Below, one piece after another: positions 6,865 to 15,325 of a stretch of 64,000 nt of DNA. The DNA is taken from positions 65,602 to 129,601 of the forward strand of contig NZ_JAMBOH010000016.1 of assembly GCF_023715505.1 (NCBI RefSeq), given 5' to 3'. The notes beneath the pieces are model-generated. The model searched no databases. It was not told the DNA's origin and was given only the letters and a program-made list of their open reading frames with translations. Source of the DNA: Neobacillus cucumis (GTDB taxonomy: Bacteria > Bacillota > Bacilli > Bacillales_B > DSM-18226). The first letter of the stretch is position 1. Each line of letters starts with the position of its first letter. The translations under genes and the position numbers were made by a program.

Positions 6865-9041
6865 ACTAACGTCCCCCTTTGATTTGAATATTGATTGACT
6901 GAAGCCAGCCATTTTTTCAGCCTTAATGTCTCAATCCCTGCTAATAAAACAATACCAATACCATGAGTGTCATTGAGAATCCATGTTAGGTCATGCTTAT
7001 AATAATCCTTCGTAAACGCATAACCAGATCCTTGACATACACCATATACATTTCCCTTTTTATCGATTCCCACCTTTGAAAGACCTTCAAAGCCGCGTAA
7101 GACAGCCTCGATATACTCATTGGATTCTTCAAGCCAGCCAAATCGAACCCCTCTAGCAAAAGCATAAATAAACATGGAAGTACACGAAGTTTCTTCATAG
7201 GATACCGGATCTGTCAGCACTTGGTGCCACAAGCCATTTTCCCCTTGCAAAGCCAAATAGCCTTTCGATAGCTCTCTAAAAAATGATAACAACTCTTCGC
7301 GCTGCGGATGATCCTTAGGCAATACAGCTAGTAATTCGGAAAGTGAAAAAATCACCCATCCGTTACCGCGTCCCCACGGAACACCAGTTGCTGTATTGAA
7401 TTTAAAATCATAGACATGCGACATAATCTGCAGTTCCGGAATAAATAAATAGTCCTTGTAACATAAAAACTGATTCACAGCATCATCCAGGTAAGCAGGA
7501 TCATTTGTCAATTCGTAATACCTGGACAGAAATGGGGTACTCATATAAAGATCATCACACCAAATCGTATCTTTCATAAAATCCACACTGCCAAATCTCC
7601 GGTACAATGCCTGGTTTTCCAACCGGTCTTGTTGATTGATTATATAATCGGCTATTGAATCGGCAACATCCCTTGCTCCTCGAATATCTGTATCCTTACT
7701 TGCCGTCAGCATGGTCGCCCCAAACGAACCGCAATCATCTAAACTATCGATCGCTGACAATTGAGTATTGATACCTGCTGCCCCGTATTGCTCTCGGTCC
7801 CATAAGGAATATTGAAAAAAAGAGGTACAGGTTTCAATATGTTTTAAAACATAGTCCACAATGTCTTGACGATTCAACTCTTTTCCAGTTTGTAATAAAC
7901 CATACATTGTCACACCTAAAGGATAATCCCATTTCCCGAATAAAGGATTTTCTAAATAAGGACGGACCCATGTGTCTGGCATGTCTAAACGCCAATAAGT
8001 CGGGCCTTGATTACCCTCTAGTAAAATATCAAACCTTAACATTTCTTCGAATCTCAGTGGCGTTTCCAATGAAAAAGTCCCTGCATAGAGCCATACATCA
8101 TCTGTACCTTCTACTGGCACAGGAAGAGAAAAATTACCGCCATTCAATTCAAAGCCCCAATTCTCTCCATGACAAATACTTTTAACGACTACATTATGCT
8201 CACCATATGGCAGTTCTATAGCTACTTGGAAATTTTTTTCAGTATCCGACTGATACACACTCTCACCATTGACAAATAGCTCGATACCACCCTTGTTTTT
8301 CCCGTTCAATGTATAGGTCTGGATACCCGGCTTTTTACATATTAACTTCGTCCATGATATGGTATATTGATTATTTTTCTTTCCGAATATTCTTGTAAGC
8401 TGTAAGTCTGATTTTTCCCATTTCGCATTTGGGAGCCACACTAAATCCCCCTCTGCCTCATGTGTTCCTTCCATCGGCAACATTTCTAATTCCTTATCCT
8501 GGAATCCGGTATAAATCCAGCCTTCTTGACCATTTCTTTCTACAGAAGGTGTTATAAAATGCATAGGAAACCGCTTAAATGATCCTGTACCAAATACTCC
8601 GCCAAATCCTGAAGGAGTTTTCATAAACTCTAGGACGAAATGATTCCATCCTTCTTTTACCGGTATACGAAAATTCACCCTTCGTTTCGGATTCGTTTCT
8701 TCTATGTTTCTGGATTTAAAAACTAATTCACTATTAAGGTATACCCGAACAGGACCAAAACAGTTGATTGCTAAGACAACCTCTTTTGACTCGTCGCTCC
8801 ATAACTTGGCCCAAGCATAAACCAATTGACCATCATTCGCTTCCGGAAAGCGTTCTTCTAAATCCATTACATAGCGATAGTCTTTACCACGTAGAAAACC
8901 TTTACTGCAAAAGGCTCGGAACGTGAAGGGATGCGGCGGATTACTTCCTATATAACGGTCTGTAATGGTTGCTAAAATATTCTCAACTTGTTTATTCAGC
9001 TTGGAATAGATGCTCTCGTTCCTATGAAAATAGGATGACAA
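6861..9041 (-). CDS. GH105 unsaturated rhamnogalacturonyl/uronyl hydrolase with large N-terminal extension
   Basis: This 726-aa protein is about twice the length of a usual GH105 enzyme. Residues from about 340 to 715 form the (alpha/alpha)6-barrel hydrolase with DSLDDCGSFGATML, WCDDLYMSTPFLSRYYEL, VPWGRGNGWVIF and ETSCTSMFIYAFARG. These are typical of YteR/YesR-type enzymes that remove the 4,5-unsaturated uronic acid left by pectin lyases. Residues 1-330 lack homology I can name. They look like beta-sandwich modules (alternating beta, many Trp/Gly), possibly substrate-binding. There is no signal peptide, so it probably acts on imported oligomers. The start is TTG at 9041, after AAAGGAGAGGG. 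Its stop overlaps the GH4 start by 4 nt. Confidence 0.82.
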   Translation of the reverse strand: MSSYFHRNESIYSKLNKQVENILATITDRYIGSNPPHPFTFRAFCSKGFLRGKDYRYVMDLEERFPEANDGQLVYAWAKLWSDESKEVVLAINCFGPVRVYLNSELVFKSRNIEETNPKRRVNFRIPVKEGWNHFVLEFMKTPSGFGGVFGTGSFKRFPMHFITPSVERNGQEGWIYTGFQDKELEMLPMEGTHEAEGDLVWLPNAKWEKSDLQLTRIFGKKNNQYTISWTKLICKKPGIQTYTLNGKNKGGIELFVNGESVYQSDTEKNFQVAIELPYGEHNVVVKSICHGENWGFELNGGNFSLPVPVEGTDDVWLYAGTFSLETPLRFEEMLRFDILLEGNQGPTYWRLDMPDTWVRPYLENPLFGKWDYPLGVTMYGLLQTGKELNRQDIVDYVLKHIETCTSFFQYSLWDREQYGAAGINTQLSAIDSLDDCGSFGATMLTASKDTDIRGARDVADSIADYIINQQDRLENQALYRRFGSVDFMKDTIWCDDLYMSTPFLSRYYELTNDPAYLDDAVNQFLCYKDYLFIPELQIMSHVYDFKFNTATGVPWGRGNGWVIFSLSELLAVLPKDHPQREELLSFFRELSKGYLALQGENGLWHQVLTDPVSYEETSCTSMFIYAFARGVRFGWLEESNEYIEAVLRGFEGLSKVGIDKKGNVYGVCQGSGYAFTKDYYKHDLTWILNDTHGIGIVLLAGIETLRLKKWLASVNQYSNQRGTLV

Positions 9042-9260
9042 TACAACCCTCTCCTTTTACTTCCAACATAATTGACATCATCTCTTAACTTTAAAGAAAG
9101 AAAGGGTTTACAACAATAACACTTTTTTAATATACAGCTCTTAACGTTTAGCATTTTTTTGCCATGTTTGGATTAAAAACAATCAAAAAAGTACAACTCT
9201 AACAAAAAAGATAAATGGTGCAACAAAGGACAGTTTCTTTTTACTGTCCTTTGTTATCTT
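9042..9260 (-). promoter_or_regulatory. Intergenic region with promoter for the GH105-GH4-deacetylase unit and uxaA terminator
   Basis: This 219-bp gap holds the terminator of the uxaCBA unit (9222-9255) and the leader of the GH105 gene. On the minus strand TTGTAAACCCTTTCT matches the CcpA cre consensus at 14 of 15 positions, but the mismatch is in the usually invariant central CG. No other operator is clear. Confidence 0.4.
9222..9255 (-). terminator. Terminator-type hairpin downstream of uxaA
   Basis: A perfect 13-bp inverted repeat (AACAAAGGACAGT / ACTGTCCTTTGTT) lies just before the uxaA stop in window order, that is, immediately 3' of uxaA. The T-rich continuation on the minus strand is modest. 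Confidence 0.7.
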
Positions 9261-10754
9261 CTATAAAGTTACGCCACTTTTAAAAATAGAAATCTCTCTA
9301 AAGTCGTTCTTTTCATTATTGACGAACTCCCCACTTGCCACTTCGATTATATAATTAACGAAATCCTTTAACACCTGTTCCGACGAAACTTCATCTTCCA
9401 GTAAGATTCCGGCATTAAAATCAATCCAATGAGGCTTTGTTTCATAGATTTGGGTATTAGTAGAAATTTTCATTGTTGGTACAAAGGTTCCAAACGGTGT
9501 CCCCCGCCCCGTTGTAAACAACACCATATGACAGCCCGCCGCAGCAAGTGCAGTCGAAGCGATCAAGTCATTTCCCGGTGCACTAAGAAGATTTAATCCT
9601 TTTGTCTTAAGAACCCCACCATATTTCAAGACATCCACCACAGTTGAAGTCCCCGCCTTCTGTGTACAGCCAAGCGATTTGTCCTCAAGGGTGGTAATTC
9701 CTCCTGCCTTATTTCCTGGTGATGGGTTTTCATAGACAGGCTGATCATGCTGCAGGAAATACCCCTTAAAATCATTGATCAAATCGACTACTTTATGAAA
9801 TACCTCTTCATTTGCGGCACGTTCCATTAAAATGGTTTCAGCCCCAAACATTTCCGGTACTTCCGTTAGGACAGTCGTCCCCCCTTGGGCGATTAAATAA
9901 TCTGAGAACCTGCCCAAAAGAGGATTGGCCGTAATACCGGAAAATCCATCCGATCCACCGCATTTTAAACCAATTTTCAATTCAGATAAAGGAATATCCT
10001 CCCTTTTATCTTCTTTAGCATTTTCATAGATCTCCATCACTAGCTTAAAGCCTTCTTCGATTTCATCGGTAACTGCCTGGGAGACGAGAAATTTAATCCT
10101 GTCCTCATTTACTTCCCCAAGAGCCCTTTTAAATTCCGGCAACTCATTGTTTTCACATCCTAAACCTAGGACCAGGACACCCCCTGCATTCGGATGATTC
10201 ACTGCATTTAAGAGAATCTGTTTCGTATTTTCATGGTCATCACCTAATTGAGAACAGCCATAACTATGTTTCAGGACAAGAACGTTATCGAATGGGCTGA
10301 TATCACCTACATGCTTTTCAAAACGTTTGATAATTTTTTCAGCGATGCCGTTGACGCAGCCGACTGTGGGGGCAATCCACAGCTCGTTACGTATTCCGAC
10401 AGCTCCACTTACCCGACGGTAGCCCTTAAAGGTCCGATCCTCAAGCTTATAAGAAACTTCAGTTTGAATTGGATTGTATTCGTATTCCTCTGTACCAGAC
10501 AGGTTAGTTTTCGTGTTATGGGTATGGACAAGCTCGCCAGCATGGATCCGTGTGACGGCGTGACCGATTGGATAACCGTATTTGACAATATTCTCGTCTT
10601 GCTGGATATCACGAATCGCGACTTTATGTCCCCGATATACATCTTCCTTTAATTGAACGACGGTCCCGTTTACATTTAGCTGTTCATCCTTCTTTAAATC
10701 TTTCAAAGCAAGAATGATATTATCTTTCTCATGGATTTGCAGAAAATCTTTCAA
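9261..10754 (-). CDS. uxaA: Altronate dehydratase
   Basis: A 497-aa UxaA-family enzyme that dehydrates D-altronate to 2-keto-3-deoxy-D-gluconate, using Fe2+. The N-terminal SAF-like domain (residues 1-90, including GYPIGHAVTRIHAGELVHTHN) is followed by the catalytic region. That region has GYRRVSGAVGIRNELWI, VLVLKHSYGCSQLGDDHE, LKCGGSDGFSGITANPLLG and CTQKAGTSTVVDVL with conserved Cys and His. It is third in the order uxaC-uxaB-uxaA, 13 nt after uxaB, and ends at a strong hairpin. It is the last isomerase-reductase-dehydratase step visible; kdgK and kdgA are not in the window. Confidence 0.93.
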   Translation of the reverse strand: MKDFLQIHEKDNIILALKDLKKDEQLNVNGTVVQLKEDVYRGHKVAIRDIQQDENIVKYGYPIGHAVTRIHAGELVHTHNTKTNLSGTEEYEYNPIQTEVSYKLEDRTFKGYRRVSGAVGIRNELWIAPTVGCVNGIAEKIIKRFEKHVGDISPFDNVLVLKHSYGCSQLGDDHENTKQILLNAVNHPNAGGVLVLGLGCENNELPEFKRALGEVNEDRIKFLVSQAVTDEIEEGFKLVMEIYENAKEDKREDIPLSELKIGLKCGGSDGFSGITANPLLGRFSDYLIAQGGTTVLTEVPEMFGAETILMERAANEEVFHKVVDLINDFKGYFLQHDQPVYENPSPGNKAGGITTLEDKSLGCTQKAGTSTVVDVLKYGGVLKTKGLNLLSAPGNDLIASTALAAAGCHMVLFTTGRGTPFGTFVPTMKISTNTQIYETKPHWIDFNAGILLEDEVSSEQVLKDFVNYIIEVASGEFVNNEKNDFREISIFKSGVTL

Positions 10755-10767
10755 TCTTTACCCCACC

Positions 10768-12234
10768 TTACCTAATCGATGTCCCATAAAGTTCTTTAAG
10801 CGCATTTCTAATACCCTTTAGTTCAATCTGAAGAAGGTTAGCGGACACTGCATCCACCAAGCCTGGAATAGAAGCCAGGTCCATTTCCCATAGCGTTTGG
10901 TCACTTAAGACTTTTCTGGCTAATTCCTTTACTTCTATTAGACTATCCTCGTATTGCTGCCAGATTGTTTGGAAGAATTGCAGCGTTTCAGGTTGATCCT
11001 GCAATTGAATCGGTACCTCTCCCCGCTTGCCGCGATAAAAATAAATTAAACTACTTAAAGAGAAGACCATCCGTTTTGGCATTGACTCATTTTTTGCCAC
11101 ATGATCAAATAAAGCCGGTAAATTTCTTGTCTTAAATTTTGAAATCGAATTTAAAGAAATACTCATTAAATAATGCTTAATAAAAGGATTAGCAAAGCGG
11201 TTAAGTACGTCATCTGCATAGAGTGTAAGTTCCTCCAAATCCCCATCAAACGTTGGTATAATTTCATCTTCAATCAGTTCTCTAATAAATAATCCTATTT
11301 CAGGATCATTGACTGCCTCTTCAACCGTATCTAAACCAGATAAATAGGCCACAGGGGTCATCGACGTATGGGCACCGTTTAAAATTCTCACTTTTCGAGT
11401 GCGAAATGGAGTTAAATCGTCAACGATTAACGTGTTTAACCCCGTTCCTGCAACAGGAAGTTCCTGTTTTAAAGATTCCGGACCTTCAATCGCCCATAGA
11501 TGATATTGTTCTCCAACTACCATTAATTCATCATGGTAGCCAATTTCGGCCGTTTTTTCCTCGATTGAGTCCGTTGGGTAACCAGGGACAATCCGGTCAA
11601 CCAGGCTTGAACAAAAGGTATTTGCCTGATGGATCCAATCAGTAAATTCACTGTCTAAATTCCAGTGACTCGCATACTTTAGGACAACTTCCTTCAGCTT
11701 TCCGCCATTATTTTCAATCAATTCGCAGGGAATCAAGATACACCCACGATTTACATCTCCATCAAATGCAAGAAAACGATGATATAAAAAGGCTGTTAAT
11801 TTTCCTGGAAAACTCTTCTGAGGCCTGTCCTCTAAGCTATCTCCAGGATTAAAAACTATGCCAGCCTCTGTGGTGTTACTTATAATAAAACGAAGATCAT
11901 TACTTGCAGCAAGTTTTAAATATTCCTGATAATTCGTAAAAAGGTTAATTCCCCTGTTAATCGAGTCAATAATCATATGCTCATTGACAGGTTTTCCACC
12001 TTTTAATCCCTGTAAATAAAGGGTGAACAGTCCATCTTGGCTGTTTAACCTCTCAATCTTATCAGAACCTCTTGGCTGTACTACAACGACACTACCGTTA
12101 AAGTCAGTTTTCTCATTTAGAACCTGGATCTGCCAGTCAATAAAACCTCTTAAAAAATTCCCTTCTCCGAATTGAAGAATTTTTTCTGGATAGGTTTTGT
12201 ATTCCTTATAATTCGTTCGATTTAACTTTTGCAT
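10768..12234 (-). CDS. uxaB: Tagaturonate reductase (altronate oxidoreductase)
   Basis: A 488-aa member of the mannitol dehydrogenase superfamily. It reduces D-tagaturonate to D-altronate with NADH. Visible motifs are FGEGNFLRGFIDWQI at the N-terminus (nucleotide binding), ISNTTEAGIVF, FCSSLVDRIVPGYP and LNGAHTSMTPVAYLSGLDTV, all characteristic of UxaB. It sits between uxaC and uxaA. The ribosome site GGGGTGGAG is just before the ATG at 12234. The 155-nt gap to uxaC contains a GC-rich hairpin, so the two genes may be separately tuned although probably co-transcribed. Confidence 0.93.
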   Translation of the reverse strand: MQKLNRTNYKEYKTYPEKILQFGEGNFLRGFIDWQIQVLNEKTDFNGSVVVVQPRGSDKIERLNSQDGLFTLYLQGLKGGKPVNEHMIIDSINRGINLFTNYQEYLKLAASNDLRFIISNTTEAGIVFNPGDSLEDRPQKSFPGKLTAFLYHRFLAFDGDVNRGCILIPCELIENNGGKLKEVVLKYASHWNLDSEFTDWIHQANTFCSSLVDRIVPGYPTDSIEEKTAEIGYHDELMVVGEQYHLWAIEGPESLKQELPVAGTGLNTLIVDDLTPFRTRKVRILNGAHTSMTPVAYLSGLDTVEEAVNDPEIGLFIRELIEDEIIPTFDGDLEELTLYADDVLNRFANPFIKHYLMSISLNSISKFKTRNLPALFDHVAKNESMPKRMVFSLSSLIYFYRGKRGEVPIQLQDQPETLQFFQTIWQQYEDSLIEVKELARKVLSDQTLWEMDLASIPGLVDAVSANLLQIELKGIRNALKELYGTSIR

Positions 12235-12290
12235 ACTCCACCCCTGTTAACCCTTTAAGTATTTATGCACATGTTAACAATGCTATACAA

Positions 12291-12314
12291 CCACTGCCTT
12301 AACCTTGGCAGTGG
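12291..12314. other. Intercistronic hairpin between uxaC and uxaB
   Basis: An 8-bp perfect stem CCACTGCC / GGCAGTGG with an 8-nt loop has no adjacent T-run on the minus strand. It is therefore more likely an RNA-processing or stability element than a terminator. Two GTTAAC-containing half-sites (near 12246 and 12273) flank it on the uxaB side. Confidence 0.45.
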
Positions 12315-12389
12315 CATTGTTGACTGCTCAATGGTTGATGACACCCTGTTTATTATCCACATTAGCGCCAACCATCTAGTTAACTATTA

Positions 12390-13826
12390 TTAATTTAAAG
12401 GAAGACAATCAGCGGTTCCTACTTCCGTAAAATTAAAATATTCTTTGGCGTTGTAATAGGAGATTCCCTGAACAATCTTACCAAGCAATTCTAGATCATA
12501 GGGAACTTCGCCATCCTCTACCCATTCTCCAATCAAGTTGCAAACCAACCTGCGGAAATATTCATGTCTTGTATAGGATAAAAAGCTCCTCGAATCTGTG
12601 AGCATGCCGATGAATCTGCTAAAGAGTCCCACATTTGACAAAGCTTTCATTTGCGCCAGCATACCGTCCTTTGTATCATTGAACCACCAAGCAGTTCCAA
12701 ACTGAATTTTCCCAGGTGTTTTCCCATCTTGGAAACTGTTAATTATACTAGCAATTACATAGTTATCACCTGGATTTAACGAATAAAGAATGGTCTTCGG
12801 CAGTTTATTATCCTGTTCCAATGAGTCAAGAATTTTAACCAATGGTTTGGCAATCTGATCGTCATTGATACTGTCGTATCCTGTATCCGGTCCCAGCTCG
12901 TTAAACATTTTCGTGTTATTATTTCGGTGAGCATTGATATGGAATTGCATCGCCCAGTCAAGGTCCGCGTATAGTTTTCCAAGAAATATTAGTGTGTAAG
13001 TCTTAAATTTTCTCTCTTCTGCTACCGAAACGGCGTTTCCATTTAATCGATTTGAAAAAATCTCTGCAACCTCTTCAAACGATGCTTCTTCATACACGAC
13101 GGAATCTAGTGCATGATCTGAAACAGTGCCCCCTGCAGCATGGAAGAACTGGACACGTGATTCAAGTGCAGCCAGATAGTCCTCAAAATGATTTATTTCG
13201 ATTTCTGATGCCTGCTCTAGCTTTTCCACCCATTCAAGAAAGCCATCGCGATTTATTTCAAGTCCTTTATCGGGTCTGAAGCCTGGAACGACACTAACCG
13301 GGAAATCCTTCTCTCCTTTTAACAAAGTGTGGTATTCCAAACTATCTACTGGATCATCTGTTGTACAAATGACCCTCACATTGGACTTTACGATTAAATC
13401 ACGTACACTAAAGCCTTCCCCATTCAGTAAAGCATTAACTTTCTCCCAAATTGCTGGTGCACTTTGCTCGTTTAGAACATCATAAATTCCGAAAAATCTT
13501 TGTAATTCTAAATGCGACCAATTATATAATGGGTTCCCGATTGTCATAGGTATGGTTCTTGACCATGCAAGGAATTTCTCATAATCGCTTGCATTACCGG
13601 TTATGTAATCCTCGGAGATCCCATTTGCCCGCATTACTCTCCACTTATAATGGTCCCCGTAAAGCCATGCCTCCGTAATGTTTTTAAATTTTTTATTTTC
13701 ATAGATTTCCTTTGGGCTTAAATGACAGTGGTAATCAATGATCGGCATTTCCTTTGCAAAATCATGATACAACGAGACAGCGGTTTCATTTTTTAATAAA
13801 AAATTAGAACCCATAAACTTTCCCAT
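12390..13826 (-). CDS. uxaC: Uronate (glucuronate/galacturonate) isomerase
   Basis: A 478-aa UxaC enzyme that converts D-galacturonate to tagaturonate and D-glucuronate to fructuronate in the cytoplasm. The amidohydrolase-like fold shows PIIDYHCHLSPKEIYENK (metal-binding HxH), TEAWLYGDHYKWRVMRANG, FHINAHRNNNTKMF and the late WWFNDTKDGM and MLTDSRSFLSYTRHEYFRR segments. The start is set at the ATG at 13826 because AAGGGA lies 10 nt upstream and the resulting MGKFMGSNFLL resembles known UxaC N-termini. A GTG at 13835 abuts the ribosome site. It is the first gene of uxaC-uxaB-uxaA. Two palindromic operators lie upstream. Confidence 0.93.
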   Translation of the reverse strand: MGKFMGSNFLLKNETAVSLYHDFAKEMPIIDYHCHLSPKEIYENKKFKNITEAWLYGDHYKWRVMRANGISEDYITGNASDYEKFLAWSRTIPMTIGNPLYNWSHLELQRFFGIYDVLNEQSAPAIWEKVNALLNGEGFSVRDLIVKSNVRVICTTDDPVDSLEYHTLLKGEKDFPVSVVPGFRPDKGLEINRDGFLEWVEKLEQASEIEINHFEDYLAALESRVQFFHAAGGTVSDHALDSVVYEEASFEEVAEIFSNRLNGNAVSVAEERKFKTYTLIFLGKLYADLDWAMQFHINAHRNNNTKMFNELGPDTGYDSINDDQIAKPLVKILDSLEQDNKLPKTILYSLNPGDNYVIASIINSFQDGKTPGKIQFGTAWWFNDTKDGMLAQMKALSNVGLFSRFIGMLTDSRSFLSYTRHEYFRRLVCNLIGEWVEDGEVPYDLELLGKIVQGISYYNAKEYFNFTEVGTADCLPLN

Positions 13827-13852
13827 TACCAACACATCCCTTGAAAAATTTT

Positions 13853-13866
13853 TGTTAACGTGAACA
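13853..13866. promoter_or_regulatory. LacI-family-type operator (proximal) upstream of uxaC
   Basis: TGTTAACGTGAACA is an imperfect 14-bp palindrome centred on CG, 27 nt upstream of the uxaC start. It is one base off the perfect palindrome found 66 bp further upstream. The architecture fits a LacI/GalR-type regulator such as ExuR or KdgR, known to control galacturonate genes in Bacillus. No such regulator gene lies in this window. Confidence 0.6.
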
Positions 13867-13918
13867 GTTTTGTATAAATTGAGTTTATCAGAATAAATAA
13901 ATCTAGTAAATACTTTTT

Positions 13919-13932
13919 TGTTAACGTTAACA
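13919..13932. promoter_or_regulatory. LacI-family-type operator (distal) upstream of uxaC
   Basis: TGTTAACGTTAACA is a perfect 14-bp palindrome, centred 66 bp from the proximal copy, and it ends 11 nt before the stop codon of the neighbouring transporter gene. With one flanking base each side it also matches the CcpA cre consensus at all but one position, so either ExuR/KdgR or CcpA could bind. The pair brackets the presumed uxaC promoter. Confidence 0.6.
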
Positions 13933-13943
13933 TTATAGTGAAA

Positions 13944-15260
13944 TTAAACAGACTTATGTTCTTGTAGTTTATATTTCTGTCTTTGTGAAACAACCAGGAA
14001 TACAGCCATAAGTCCGATTATTTCACCGAATGACGCTGCAATAGCTCCCGCTCTTCCATTTAATTCAGGATGCAAGTAGACCAATGGAATGATGACCAGA
14101 ACGACTGCTGCCATGTTGCAAATTTGTGGCTTTAAAAGAGATTTTGTACTCTTCTGGAGCATAAGAATACCACCGAAGTAGTCCACCCATGGAAAGATAG
14201 CTGTTTTGATTAAGAAAAACTTTAAAACTGCAAGGCTTTCAGCAGCCAGTGTCACATCTGCCCCCATTACGTTTCTCATAAACCAAGGCCCTGCCGGAGT
14301 GAAACAAAGGGCACCAAGGAATAGGGACGGGACAATACTAAAAACAATCACGCATTTGATTACAGCCGGTTTATTATGTTTGTAAAACTGCAGGACAACT
14401 TGATGCGTGTACATAAAAAAGCTCAGCACAAGGTTTGTAATACTAAAGGCCAAGGCAAACGATGCAATTCCTAGGTGCACATCCTGAATCATGCCAAGAA
14501 ACGAATAGATGATTGGAATTAAGATGGTCTGAAACGACATGTAAAAAACTAATGGAAAATAGAAAGCACTTATTTCCTTTTGTTTTAAGGGCTTACCGGA
14601 CTTACTGTTTCCTCGTACAATTGTCTGACCACGCCAGACGCTGACCAAACATTCAATAGCCATTCCTGCCAAAAAGATCACCGCTCCAGCGACACTTGTA
14701 TTGGCAATCCTCAAGTGGTTAAAGCAGAGGGCAAGAACAAACATGACAACAAGTCTAATGATTACACCAAGTGTTACCCATTTCGTCTCCAATTGGTTAA
14801 TGATAACTCCTTGGTAAAGGCCACGCAGTCCAGAAAAAAGGATCACCACTGCTAGGACAAGAAAGGTCACCTTCAAGGAAGTAAGTGAGTCGGCATCCGC
14901 GTTAAACCCATAAATAAACACCCAATCCCCGATCCTAGTAAAACCAATTAACGCACATAATGCCGATACAAAAAAAGAAATTTTCACAAAGAAGGCAGCA
15001 ATATTGAAAAAAGCTGTATTCCCCTTTGCTAAGGCCGAAGTAGTTTGTCTGAAAACAATTGCCGGTCTTTCCAGAACACTGAAAAGAGATAACGCAATCG
15101 CATAATTGGCGATGATGATTTCCGCATGTTCTGCTCTGCTTAATGTACCATTAATAATAACATGGGAAACTGATGTTAAACTAGCTGATAAAGCTAATGG
15201 AATAAAAAATAGTAAAATTTTAGCAAATCCATAATCCCTTACTGAATCTTCCGTTTTCAT
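13944..15260 (-). CDS. Polytopic membrane transporter of MATE/MOP type
   Basis: A 438-aa integral membrane protein with about 12 hydrophobic helices and a pseudo-duplicated layout (a polar loop near residue 225 with GNSKSGKPLKQKE). The overall pattern resembles multidrug and toxin extrusion or polysaccharide flippase (MOP superfamily) proteins. No substrate can be read from the sequence. It lies 56 nt after the YesN-type regulator on the same strand, so it may be the last gene of the pectin-uptake unit, perhaps relieving sugar or metabolite stress. The ATG at 15260 directly follows GGAGGGG with almost no spacing. A TTG at 15269 overlaps that site, so the true start is uncertain. Confidence 0.65.
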   Translation of the reverse strand: MKTEDSVRDYGFAKILLFFIPLALSASLTSVSHVIINGTLSRAEHAEIIIANYAIALSLFSVLERPAIVFRQTTSALAKGNTAFFNIAAFFVKISFFVSALCALIGFTRIGDWVFIYGFNADADSLTSLKVTFLVLAVVILFSGLRGLYQGVIINQLETKWVTLGVIIRLVVMFVLALCFNHLRIANTSVAGAVIFLAGMAIECLVSVWRGQTIVRGNSKSGKPLKQKEISAFYFPLVFYMSFQTILIPIIYSFLGMIQDVHLGIASFALAFSITNLVLSFFMYTHQVVLQFYKHNKPAVIKCVIVFSIVPSLFLGALCFTPAGPWFMRNVMGADVTLAAESLAVLKFFLIKTAIFPWVDYFGGILMLQKSTKSLLKPQICNMAAVVLVIIPLVYLHPELNGRAGAIAASFGEIIGLMAVFLVVSQRQKYKLQEHKSV

Positions 15261-15325
15261 CCCCTCCAAAATTAAAAATAACTATTTTTTTCTAGATATT
15301 TACCCAATACCCCTCCAATATATGC

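Noticed and set aside
9108..9125. Cre box upstream of the GH105-GH4 unit
   Set aside because: The match is good except for the central CG, which is normally invariant, so it is mentioned only in the intergenic entry.
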